The notes below the pieces were generated by a model. The model searched no databases. It was given only the letters and a program-made list of their open reading frames with translations, and was not told where the DNA came from. Below are positions 6,524-13,199 of a stretch of DNA of 21,967 nt, piece by piece. How positions within the stretch are numbered: position 1 is the stretch's first letter; every line of letters starts with the position of its first letter. The position numbers were made by a program, and so were the translations under genes. Origin of the DNA: Sphingopyxis sp. (GTDB taxonomy: Bacteria; Pseudomonadota; Alphaproteobacteria; Sphingomonadales; Sphingomonadaceae); contig JACEST010000016.1 of assembly GCA_013911715.1 (NCBI GenBank), positions 1 to 21,967 of the forward strand. Reading direction: 5' to 3'.

Positions 6524-7609
6524 ATGAGCGGCCACGACGACGAACAACCAATCCAGATCGACGACAACGACTTTGTGACCACCCCGCCGCCGCGCCGTTG
6601 GTGGCGAAAAAAGCGGCTGCTCTGGCCGCTCGGCGCTCTGGTGGCGGTTGTCCTGATATTCCTCGCCCTGCGCACGCCCGACACGGATCACGACGCGATG
6701 ATTGCCAAATATGGCAATTCCGGTGGAATGACGACCTTTGCGCGCGGTCCGGCGGGCCAATCGATCCACTATCGCGATCAGGGGTGCCGTACCTGTCCGG
6801 CCATGGTGCTGCTGCATGGGTCAAACGCCAGCCTGCATACGTGGGAACCGCTGGTGGCGCGGCTCGGCAAACAATATCGCATCGTGACGCTCGATTTGCC
6901 CGGCCATGGGCTGACCGGCAGCACCCCCGACGGCGATTACAGCCCCGGTGGCATGATGGCGGCAGTGGATGTCGTCGCCGCTGAACTCGAGCTCGACCGC
7001 TTCATTCTCGGCGGCAATTCGATGGGCGGCGCAGTCAGCTGGCGCTATGCGCTGGCGCAGCCCGCACGTGTCGAGGCGCTGCTCCTGCTCAACGCTTCTG
7101 GTATGCCGCCCCGCAACGGGGAAAAAGCGCCGGCGTCGAACATCGGCTTTCGCATCATGCGTTACAGCGTGGGGCGCTGGCTCGCGGGCCAGATTACGCC
7201 GCGCAGCCTCGTCAAAAGCTCGCTTGAACAATCGGTCAGCAACCGCGCGATCGTCACCGATGCTGCGGTCGATCGCTATTGGGAGTTGCTGCGCTTCCCC
7301 GGCAACCGCCAGGCGACGGCCAAGCGCGCCACGCTGCCGCGCGACGCGGCGATGGCGGATCGCATAAGTGAAATCACAGCGCCCACGTTCGTCTTGTTCG
7401 GTGCCGAAGACCGCATCATCAACCCCAGTGCGGCGCAGAGTTTTGGTGAACGCATCGCGGGGTCAAAGGTCGTGCTGCTGCCAGGTATCGGCCATTTGCC
7501 GATGGAGGAAGCCCCGGATGAAACCGCCACTGCCATCGCCGCCTTTCTGGCACAACGGCGAACCGAACCGCCATTGTTGCCCGTTACGCCTCGTCCAGAT
7601 ACGCCCTAA
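6524..7609 (+). CDS. Membrane-anchored alpha/beta hydrolase
   Basis: This 361-residue protein has a short acidic then Arg/Lys-rich cytoplasmic N-terminus (1-31), one hydrophobic membrane segment (about 32-50) and an alpha/beta-hydrolase domain predicted outside the inner membrane. The fold is shown by the oxyanion strand 'MVLLHGSNASLHTWEPL', DLPGHGLTG, the nucleophile elbow GNSMGG (S166), an acid in FGAEDRII (D296) and the catalytic His in GIGHLPMEE (H324). Two cysteines (C88 and C91) precede the first core strand. The substrate cannot be told from sequence; esterase- or haloalkane-dehalogenase-like enzymes share this layout. The ATG at 6524 was chosen because it has a GGGGGCAG site just upstream; the longer reading at 6452 would start inside a repeat. 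Its 3' end overlaps the opposite-strand hydrolase gene by 26 nt. Confidence 0.82.
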   Translation: MSGHDDEQPIQIDDNDFVTTPPPRRWWRKKRLLWPLGALVAVVLIFLALRTPDTDHDAMIAKYGNSGGMTTFARGPAGQSIHYRDQGCRTCPAMVLLHGSNASLHTWEPLVARLGKQYRIVTLDLPGHGLTGSTPDGDYSPGGMMAAVDVVAAELELDRFILGGNSMGGAVSWRYALAQPARVEALLLLNASGMPPRNGEKAPASNIGFRIMRYSVGRWLAGQITPRSLVKSSLEQSVSNRAIVTDAAVDRYWELLRFPGNRQATAKRATLPRDAAMADRISEITAPTFVLFGAEDRIINPSAAQSFGERIAGSKVVLLPGIGHLPMEEAPDETATAIAAFLAQRRTEPPLLPVTPRPDTP

Positions 7610-8333
7610 TTAACGGCCCAATTTTCTGGGCCTGGCGAAAGGCAAACAGGTGCGCGCCGTCGATCACTTCCAGCCGTGCGCCGGGGATCAGCCGCGCCAG
7701 CCACTGGGCGTACGCGATCGGCACCACCATGTCGCCGCTCGCCCCCAACACCAGCGTCGGCACGCCGGAAAGGCCCGGCAATGCGTTCACCACCGACCAA
7801 CCGCTTGCCGCCATTAATTGCGCGCCGACGCCGATCAGGCTGGTGCCGGTCAGCCGCATCCCGCTGGTCAGCACATCGGCGTCGAACAAGGCTGCCGCAC
7901 CCAGTCCCGGTGCGGGCATCACTGGCGATGTCGCGATCAGCACCATGCGCCGCACGCGCGCCGGAAAACTCAGCGCCAATTGCTGCGCCACCGCGCCGCC
8001 CCAGCTGAAGCCCGCAACATCGAATGATTCGTGCGCAAGCTGCGCCATCATGTCGGTCAGCGCCGCAGCCACATCGGCGATGCTATAGGGGAACAACCGG
8101 TCGGGCGCGCCGCCCAGCCCCGGCATGTCGATAGTCAGCCGGGTGCGGCCACCGATGCGGCTGAGCAATGCCCCCGCCAGCCGGTTGTCAGCGGCGATGC
8201 CGTTGAGGAAGAGCAGCGGCGGTGCGACGCTGGCGTCGTCGCCATGCCACATCGACACGCGCAGATCGAACCCGCCCGCATGCATGTCGCGCCGCTCATC
8301 CGGCGCGCGCTGCGGCACGGGGGCAGGGGCCAC
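7584..8333 (-). CDS. Alpha/beta hydrolase, poly(3-hydroxyalkanoate) depolymerase-like
   Basis: This 249-residue cytoplasmic alpha/beta hydrolase resembles intracellular PHA depolymerases (PhaZ type). It has 'PPLLFLNGIAADNRL' before the oxyanion region, DMPGLGGAPDRLFPYSI, the nucleophile elbow GFSWGGAVAQQ (S110), an acid in GASGDMVVP (D201) and the catalytic His in DGAHLFAFR (H228). The NGI and SWGGA(L/V)AQQ signatures are shared with the PhaZ family. No signal peptide is present. The GTG start at 8333 lies 5 nt after the upstream gene's stop; an in-frame ATG at 8285 (MHAGGFDLRV) is an equally reasonable start and would give 233 residues. It probably forms a two-gene unit with the small membrane protein upstream. 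PHA as substrate is inferred from family resemblance; a general esterase is possible. Confidence 0.8.
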   Translation of the reverse strand: MAPAPVPQRAPDERRDMHAGGFDLRVSMWHGDDASVAPPLLFLNGIAADNRLAGALLSRIGGRTRLTIDMPGLGGAPDRLFPYSIADVAAALTDMMAQLAHESFDVAGFSWGGAVAQQLALSFPARVRRMVLIATSPVMPAPGLGAAALFDADVLTSGMRLTGTSLIGVGAQLMAASGWSVVNALPGLSGVPTLVLGASGDMVVPIAYAQWLARLIPGARLEVIDGAHLFAFRQAQKIGPLIRAYLDEA

Positions 8334-8338
8334 GCTTT

Positions 8339-8605
8339 TCAGGCGGGTTCGCGCTGTGGCTGTAACGCGCCGCCCGCCTCGGCCAGCGCGAGTCGGTTTT
8401 CCAGTCGAATGCAGTCGAAAATCTTCGCCCCCGCCAGAAACACCGAGCCGGTGCAGGCGAACAGCAACAGCACCCCGCCCGTGCCGGGATATTGGTCAAG
8501 ATAGAGCATCCCACGCGCCATCGCGCCGACGCCCAGCGCATAAATGATCAGGCACGCCTCGAACCGGGTTTTGATGACGAACAGGCGACCTATTTTTTTC
8601 AGCAT
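8339..8605 (-). CDS. Small two-helix membrane protein of unknown function
   Basis: This 88-residue protein starts with a basic, partly amphipathic stretch (MLKKIGRLFVIKTRFEA). Two hydrophobic segments follow, about residues 18-31 (CLIIYALGVGAMARG) and 43-60 (GVLLLFACTGSVFLAGAK). The soluble tail is charged and not conserved-looking. No catalytic motif is visible. I recognise the general pattern as a small conserved protein of sphingomonads but cannot name a function. The frame also opens at an ATG at 8668; the start at 8605 was chosen because the extra 21 residues look non-coding in character and lack a ribosome site, although the chosen start has only a weak one. The PHA-depolymerase-like gene follows 5 nt downstream, suggesting the two act together. 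Confidence 0.65.
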   Translation of the reverse strand: MLKKIGRLFVIKTRFEACLIIYALGVGAMARGMLYLDQYPGTGGVLLLFACTGSVFLAGAKIFDCIRLENRLALAEAGGALQPQREPA

Positions 8606-8713
8606 GCAGACCAACTCGCAATTGCCGTGCCAGCGCCGGAAATCGGTGATTCCGGGACGCGCCAGCATGGTTAAATGGACGTTAATCCGACAGCTGCGGG
8701 GCCGTCAAAGCAA

Positions 8714-9976
8714 TTAACCAACTTCGGTCAAATCAAGCGCCTGCAGCAGCGCGGCGCGCGCCTTGCGCACATCGGCGGCAAGCGTGGGCGACGCCAGATC
8801 GGCGGGAGCAATAGCTTCGGGCCAGTGCGCTGCGACCACCTTGGCGACCGCATCAATCCGTGCTTCGCTCGCCATGAAGCGCGGATCGATCGTTGCCGGA
8901 TCGGCCACCACCCGCAGCCGCAGGCACGCTGGGCCGCCGCCATTGGCCATCGACTGGCGCACATTGACGGGGATGAGGCGGCGGATGGGGCCGTTGCCCG
9001 CGACCATCGTTTCCAGCCAGCTCCAAACGGCGGGCGTGTCCTGCGCCTCGGTGGGCAACACCAGCCCCATGCCGCCGCCATCGGGCAGCGTGACAAGCTG
9101 CGCATTGAACAGATAGGATCTGATCGCATCGGCCATGCTGACAGCGGCGGTCGGCACCTCGACAATCTCGCACCATGGGGCAGCGGCGCGGATTGCGGCG
9201 TGCGCCCCTGCACGGTCTTCAAATGCACTTTCGTGGGTGAACAGCACATGCTCGTTGGCCACGGCAACCACATCGTTGTGGAACGCGCCGCCGGCAATCG
9301 CCGCCTTGGCCTGCTCGATAAACAAAGTGCGCGCCGGATCAAGCTGGTGGCGCCGCGCGATGGCCTTCGACGCTTCGATATGTTGCCGTGCCGGGAAACG
9401 GCCTCCGCTGACACCATAGACGAAGATTTCGACGCCCGGCTGCCCATGGGCACGCGTCAGCCGCATGTGGTTGGCGGCACCTTCGTCGCCAAAGGGGGCA
9501 GGGACTGGGGCATGGACTGCAAAGGCGTCGTGCGCGAAGGCGAGCCGCAGCTGCGCCAGCGTTCCCGGCCATTCATGGCTGCGGTGCGGCATCGTCACCA
9601 GATTTGCAACCGTCAGGTGGCATTTGCCGTCGGCGGTGTCGGGCGCGGGCGACATGGTCGCGGCGTTGGCGGCCCACATCGACGATGCCGACCATGCCTG
9701 CGCGCGCAGATGCGGTTCGGCGTGTGCCTCATCGGTGGCAAGCACGCCGAGCCAGTCGGCATCGGGGCGCGCGAGCGGCATGAACCAGCCCTGCGGCAGC
9801 CCCAGCGCCAGATTGGCGCGCATCTTGTCGAGCCCCTGCAACGCAGCTGCGCGCGGCTGCGATACGTCACCGGCATTGCAGGCCGACGCGATGTTGCCGG
9901 GCGACAGGCCAGCATAATTATGGCTTGGGCCGATGATCCCGTCGAAATTGATTTCGGTCAGCATGAGGTAGCTCAT
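8714..9976 (-). CDS. astB: N-succinylarginine dihydrolase AstB
   Basis: This 420-residue cytoplasmic enzyme performs step two of the AST arginine catabolic pathway: N2-succinylarginine to N2-succinylornithine, 2 NH3 and CO2. It belongs to the amidinotransferase-like superfamily. The expected catalytic triad is visible: E165 in GDEGAANH, H233 in GAFHNDVVAV and C351 in SMANGGGPACLRLRV. The opening 'INFDGIIGPSHNYAGLSPGN' and SSMWAANAATMSPAPDT also match the family closely. Length is normal (E. coli 447) with a shorter C-terminus. Two close ATG codons (9976 and 9964) are possible starts; the longer is reported. It lies downstream of astA on the same strand but separated by a 115-bp repeat, so co-transcription is likely but attenuation is possible. 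Confidence 0.96.
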   Translation of the reverse strand: MSYLMLTEINFDGIIGPSHNYAGLSPGNIASACNAGDVSQPRAAALQGLDKMRANLALGLPQGWFMPLARPDADWLGVLATDEAHAEPHLRAQAWSASSMWAANAATMSPAPDTADGKCHLTVANLVTMPHRSHEWPGTLAQLRLAFAHDAFAVHAPVPAPFGDEGAANHMRLTRAHGQPGVEIFVYGVSGGRFPARQHIEASKAIARRHQLDPARTLFIEQAKAAIAGGAFHNDVVAVANEHVLFTHESAFEDRAGAHAAIRAAAPWCEIVEVPTAAVSMADAIRSYLFNAQLVTLPDGGGMGLVLPTEAQDTPAVWSWLETMVAGNGPIRRLIPVNVRQSMANGGGPACLRLRVVADPATIDPRFMASEARIDAVAKVVAAHWPEAIAPADLASPTLAADVRKARAALLQALDLTEVG

Positions 9977-9995
9977 ATTCCAGTGTTTCTATTTT

Positions 9996-10110
9996 CCGTT
10001 CGCCCTGAGGAGGGGCTGAGCTTGTCGAAGCCCGGTCTCGAAGGGCCTCTGGGCGTGTGGCCCTTCGAGACGCCATTTCGACAGGCTCAATGGCTCCTCA
10101 GGGCAAGCGG
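9996..10110. repeat. Dispersed palindromic repeat within the ast operon
   Basis: A 115-bp element with inverted ends (CCGTTCGCCCTGAGGAG at left, CTCCTCAGGGCAAGCGG at right) and internal GAGCTTGTCGAAG and CTTCGAGACG segments. It belongs to the same broad family as the copies at 2340, 4410 and 14841 but has a different core with an inner CGAAGGGCC/GGCCCTTCG stem. It fills most of the 145-nt gap between astA and astB. Confidence 0.88.
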
Positions 10111-10121
10111 CGCAGGGAGGA

Positions 10122-11147
10122 TCACCGTCCCACATGCGTAATGGTCATCCCTGGCTCGACGTCCAGCAGGTCGGCCGTTGCCCGATCAATCGCCACCCCG
10201 TCCCCATGCGCCGCGACTTGGCCATAAGCCGCACAAAATCCGGCCAGTCGTCCGGTCGAAATCAGCCGAGCGTCCGCCGCTTCACCGGCCAGCGCATCAT
10301 CGACGGCGGTGACCGTCGCATCCACCGCATCCCTGATGCTCGCAATCTGGTCGGTGCGCGCCGTCATCGTCGGGCCGCCGTCGAAAATATCGACATATTT
10401 TTCCCAGGCGAAGCCTTCATTTTCCAGCATCCGCATCGCGGCCCGCCCGCTGGGGTGCGGCACCCCGATCACGCTGCGCGCAGCGTCGGAAAGCATGGCG
10501 ATATAGACCGGATGCTTGGGCATCAGGTCGGCGATGAACTGGTTGCCATGCTTGGCGTTGAATTCGTCGGCGTCCTGAAAGCTCATGCCAAAAAATTTGC
10601 CCGCAACCCCATCCCAAAAGGGCGACGCCCCGGCTTCGTCAATTACGCCGCGCAGCTCGGCGATACAGCGATCGCCAAAGCGGGCGCGGTGCGCACGGAT
10701 GAACAGATAGCGGCTGCGGGCAATGAGCAACCCCAGTCCGCCCGCGCGCTCGCCGGGGTGGAGGAACAAGCCGCCAACTTCGCTCGCGCCCTCCAGATCG
10801 GTCGACAGGTTCAGCATTTCGGCGCGAAACGTCCGGTTGAGCTCGACGCTATGCTGGGTCAGCACGCCCATGCGATAGGAATAAAAGGGCCATTTTTGGC
10901 CCACCTGACTGAAAATCTGACACGTCCCGCGCACTTCGCCGGTCGCGGTGTTTTCCAGCACGAACACAAACAGGTCGGGTGCGAGGCTGTCGTCGTCGCG
11001 TGCGAACGCCTCTGCCGATATTCCAAGCTTGGCCGCCAACGACGGCTTGTCGGGCGGCAAGTTGGTGAACCCGCCCCCGGTGCGTTTGGCCATTTCATAC
11101 AGGCTTTGCAGATCGGCTTCGCGTGCCGACCTTATGATAAAACTCAC
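10122..11147 (-). CDS. astA: Arginine N-succinyltransferase AstA
   Basis: This 341-residue cytoplasmic GNAT-like enzyme transfers succinyl from succinyl-CoA to the alpha-amino group of arginine, the committed step of the AST pathway. Family signatures are the opening 'IIRSAREADLQSLYEMAKRTGGGFTNLP', 'GTCQIFSQVGQKWPFYSYRMG', 'SEVGGLFLHPGERAGGLGLLIARSRYLF', ASPFWDGVAGKFFGMSF and 'EGFAWEKYVDIFDGGPTM'. The length equals the usual ~340. The start codon is GTG at 11147-11145, overlapping the upstream M20 peptidase stop in GTGA, so the two are translationally coupled. It is followed by a repeat and astB. A single AstA (not an AruF/AruG pair) is visible. Confidence 0.96.
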   Translation of the reverse strand: MSFIIRSAREADLQSLYEMAKRTGGGFTNLPPDKPSLAAKLGISAEAFARDDDSLAPDLFVFVLENTATGEVRGTCQIFSQVGQKWPFYSYRMGVLTQHSVELNRTFRAEMLNLSTDLEGASEVGGLFLHPGERAGGLGLLIARSRYLFIRAHRARFGDRCIAELRGVIDEAGASPFWDGVAGKFFGMSFQDADEFNAKHGNQFIADLMPKHPVYIAMLSDAARSVIGVPHPSGRAAMRMLENEGFAWEKYVDIFDGGPTMTARTDQIASIRDAVDATVTAVDDALAGEAADARLISTGRLAGFCAAYGQVAAHGDGVAIDRATADLLDVEPGMTITHVGR

Positions 11148-12352
11148 ACCGTCCCCCGTTCCGCCAGTCGCAGCAGCGTCAGCGCCGACAGCTGCGCCCG
11201 TTCCGGCAAGCTGTCCACGATCAGAAATTCGTCGGACGAATGAATGGCGCCGCCGCGCGGCCCCATGGTGTCAACGACGGGCACGCCGCAAGCCGCGATA
11301 TTATTGCCATCGCACACGCCCCCGGTCGCCCGCCAGCCGATTGCCAGACCCAGCGCCGCGCCGCAATCCCTGACCAGCGCGAATAATCGTTCGGCCTTGG
11401 CGTCAATCGGCTTAGGCGGACGGTTAAAGCCGCCGTGCAGCTGCGCATGGACATCGTGATCGCGCTCAACTGCGGCAATGGCGGCGCGCAAGGCTGCCTC
11501 GGCATCCAGCATCGCTTCGGGGGTCGACGGGCGGAGGTTGACGCGCAAGATCGCCTGATCAGGCACGACATTATTCGGCCCGCCGCCATCAATCTTGGCT
11601 GGGTTGACCATTAACGCGTCCGACTTGAGTGCGTTCAGCCGCAGCGCCAGATCGGCGGCGGCGATCAGCGCGTTGCGCCCATCGTCGGGGTTGCGTCCGG
11701 CGTGCGCGCTTTTGCCGTGGATCAACACCGAAAAATTGCCGCTGCCGGGCCGCGCACCTGCCAGAGTGCCATCGGGCAGCGCGGGTTCATAGGTCAGCGC
11801 CGCCGCCTTGCCCTGCGCCAATTTGGCAATCAGCGCAGCAGAGGCATGGCTGCCCGTTTCCTCGTCTGAATTGATCAGCACATCATAGCCCACGCGGTTC
11901 GCCAGCGGCGATGCCTCAAGCGCGGTCAGCGCAGCCAGGATGACCGAAATCCCCGCCTTCATATCGGCGGTGCCGGGGCCGTTGAGCACGCCGGGTTCGA
12001 GCCACTTCAGCGTCTGAAACGGGTGATCGGCGGCGAAAACCGTGTCCATATGGCCGGTCAGCAGCAGTTGCACCGGCGCCTGCGGGCGCACCGACAGATG
12101 CAGATGCGACCCGCGTTCGATGCTTTCCACGGTACCATCGCCGCGCACCGCCTCGACCGGCTCGGGTGCCACCAAACGGAGATCGCCGGGCAGCGCCGCA
12201 AAACCATCGGCGAGCAACCCGGCAACGGTCTTCAGCCCCGCCAGATTGCCCGTCCCGCTGTTCACCGCCGCCCAGCGTTCGACCTGCGCCAGCATTGGTG
12301 CAGCGGCGGCATGGTCGAGGACGGACTGATCGGCTGGAGAGAAAGAGGTCAT
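11144..12352 (-). CDS. M20 family metallopeptidase, carboxypeptidase G2-like; candidate succinylglutamate desuccinylase
   Basis: This 402-residue cytoplasmic di-zinc hydrolase of peptidase family M20. The metal ligands and catalytic residues are in place: GHMDTVF (H101, D103), GPGTADMKAG (D130), SDEETGS (E164 and E165), TYEPALP (E189) and GGAIHSSDEF (H371). The dimerisation-domain His in GKSAHAGRNP (H217) is also present. The pattern is closest to carboxypeptidase G2, which removes glutamate from N-acyl-glutamates. It overlaps astA by 4 nt and heads the ast run, and no AstE is visible. I infer it may hydrolyse N-succinylglutamate; alternatives are another acyl-amino-acid hydrolase or a carboxypeptidase. 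The ATG at 12352 was chosen over a TTG at 12373, which would overlap the vapC end. The gap to vapC is 17 nt. Confidence 0.87.
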   Translation of the reverse strand: MTSFSPADQSVLDHAAAAPMLAQVERWAAVNSGTGNLAGLKTVAGLLADGFAALPGDLRLVAPEPVEAVRGDGTVESIERGSHLHLSVRPQAPVQLLLTGHMDTVFAADHPFQTLKWLEPGVLNGPGTADMKAGISVILAALTALEASPLANRVGYDVLINSDEETGSHASAALIAKLAQGKAAALTYEPALPDGTLAGARPGSGNFSVLIHGKSAHAGRNPDDGRNALIAAADLALRLNALKSDALMVNPAKIDGGGPNNVVPDQAILRVNLRPSTPEAMLDAEAALRAAIAAVERDHDVHAQLHGGFNRPPKPIDAKAERLFALVRDCGAALGLAIGWRATGGVCDGNNIAACGVPVVDTMGPRGGAIHSSDEFLIVDSLPERAQLSALTLLRLAERGTV

Positions 12353-12369
12353 GGATTGGGTATAGCCGC

Positions 12370-12795
12370 TCAAGGCGAAACAGCCAGCATCCCGAATGCT
12401 TCTGCGGCGGCCAACATGCGAAGGTCAAAGCTCGCGAGCGCCAAGCCGGTTCGCTCGGCGACTGCCAGATGCAGTGCGTCACCTGACCGAAGCGGAACAA
12501 TCGAGGTTGCGATCATGTTCGCTGCGCGAGTGAAATCCGCTTTTTCAAGCACGAGCGTCGTAAGCATATCACGCTGCATCTCGTCCCAGACTGGCTTAAT
12601 GACTGCCACGGTGGGCAATCCGATCTGCCCGGTTCGGACCTTGATGGCCAACGCGCTGGCAAATTCAGGTTGTGACCAGACGCTGATTGCCAAGCTGCCG
12701 ACAGGCTGGGCATTTAGCCAGCGATATGCCGCTTCCGCTTTGCTTTCGCTGCACAGCGCTGCAACAAGCAATGATGTGTCGAGATAGAATCTCAC
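12370..12795 (-). CDS. vapC: VapC-type PIN-domain toxin ribonuclease
   Basis: This 141-residue PIN-domain protein has the full acidic active site expected of a Mg-dependent RNase: D6 (FYLDTSLLV), E44 (WSQPEFASAL), D106 (RSGDALHLAVA) and D124 (ASFDLRML). The length fits VapC. It is the toxin of a type II toxin-antitoxin pair; VapC toxins cleave tRNA or rRNA sites, but the target here is unknown. The start is GTG (12795-12793), immediately after the antitoxin TAA, so the two genes abut with no gap. Codon use appears less GC-biased than in the neighbours (for example TTC/AAA/TTT-rich stretches), suggesting acquisition. The stop lies 17 nt before the M20 peptidase start. Confidence 0.92.
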   Translation of the reverse strand: MRFYLDTSLLVAALCSESKAEAAYRWLNAQPVGSLAISVWSQPEFASALAIKVRTGQIGLPTVAVIKPVWDEMQRDMLTTLVLEKADFTRAANMIATSIVPLRSGDALHLAVAERTGLALASFDLRMLAAAEAFGMLAVSP

Positions 12796-13044
12796 TTAGT
12801 AGCGATCATTGTCACGCATCTCGCGCACCAGATCGGCTGCATCCTGTTGTCCGGGCGGCAAACTAGCTGTCAGAGCACGTAGTTTGGCGACATCAATCGG
12901 CTTACGCGGCGGCAGATCGTTAACCGGCACTAGCCGCGCGGCCAGCTTGCCGCGCCGCATGATATTGACCGTCTCACCGGCTTCGGCACGCGCGACCAGG
13001 TCGCTTAAGTGCGCTTTGGCCTCGGCGATATTGTAATTGTCCAC
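12796..13044 (-). CDS. Phd/YefM (VapB-like) antitoxin
   Basis: This 82-residue antitoxin belongs to the Phd/YefM fold. The N-terminal DNA-binding part reads DNYNIAEAKAHLSDLVARAE and continues AGETVNIMRRGKLAARLVPV, the classic Phd signature. The C-terminal half (PPRKPIDVAKLRALTASLPP...) is the disordered toxin-neutralising tail. The frame is open to a TTG at 13074, but the GTG at 13044 is preferred because AGGAG lies exactly 7 nt upstream and homologues start at 'M..YNIAEAKAHLS'. It should autorepress its own promoter in the 155-bp divergent gap before glcB. Together with vapC it forms a complete toxin-antitoxin module. Confidence 0.9.
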   Translation of the reverse strand: MDNYNIAEAKAHLSDLVARAEAGETVNIMRRGKLAARLVPVNDLPPRKPIDVAKLRALTASLPPGQQDAADLVREMRDNDRY

Positions 13045-13051
13045 GATACGG

Positions 13052-13056
13052 CTCCT
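13052..13056 (-). promoter_or_regulatory. Ribosome binding site fixing a GTG start for the antitoxin
   Basis: AGGAG on the minus strand sits 7 nt before GTG 13044-13042, the best-placed site in the region. It excludes the longer TTG start at 13074. Confidence 0.65.
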
Positions 13057-13199
13057 GACCAACTTTCTGACCAACTAGCAAATACCGGGCCCTCGGGCAA
13101 ACTAGATGGCAATTGCCAATCACGATTTGCCGCGCCATAGCGCCGACACCCTTCCTCCCCCGGAAACAGCCAATACTGTTCAGCCAAAGGGTGTTTTGC

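Noticed and set aside
8675..10141. 488-residue + strand open frame opposite astB
   Set aside because: It is a long GC-driven shadow of astB, has no recognisable domain, and crosses the repeat at 9996-10110; astB shows a full catalytic triad.
13045..13199. Clear sigma70 promoter between the antitoxin gene and glcB
   Set aside because: Only weak TTGCCA-like matches were found; no -10 element was convincing enough to annotate.
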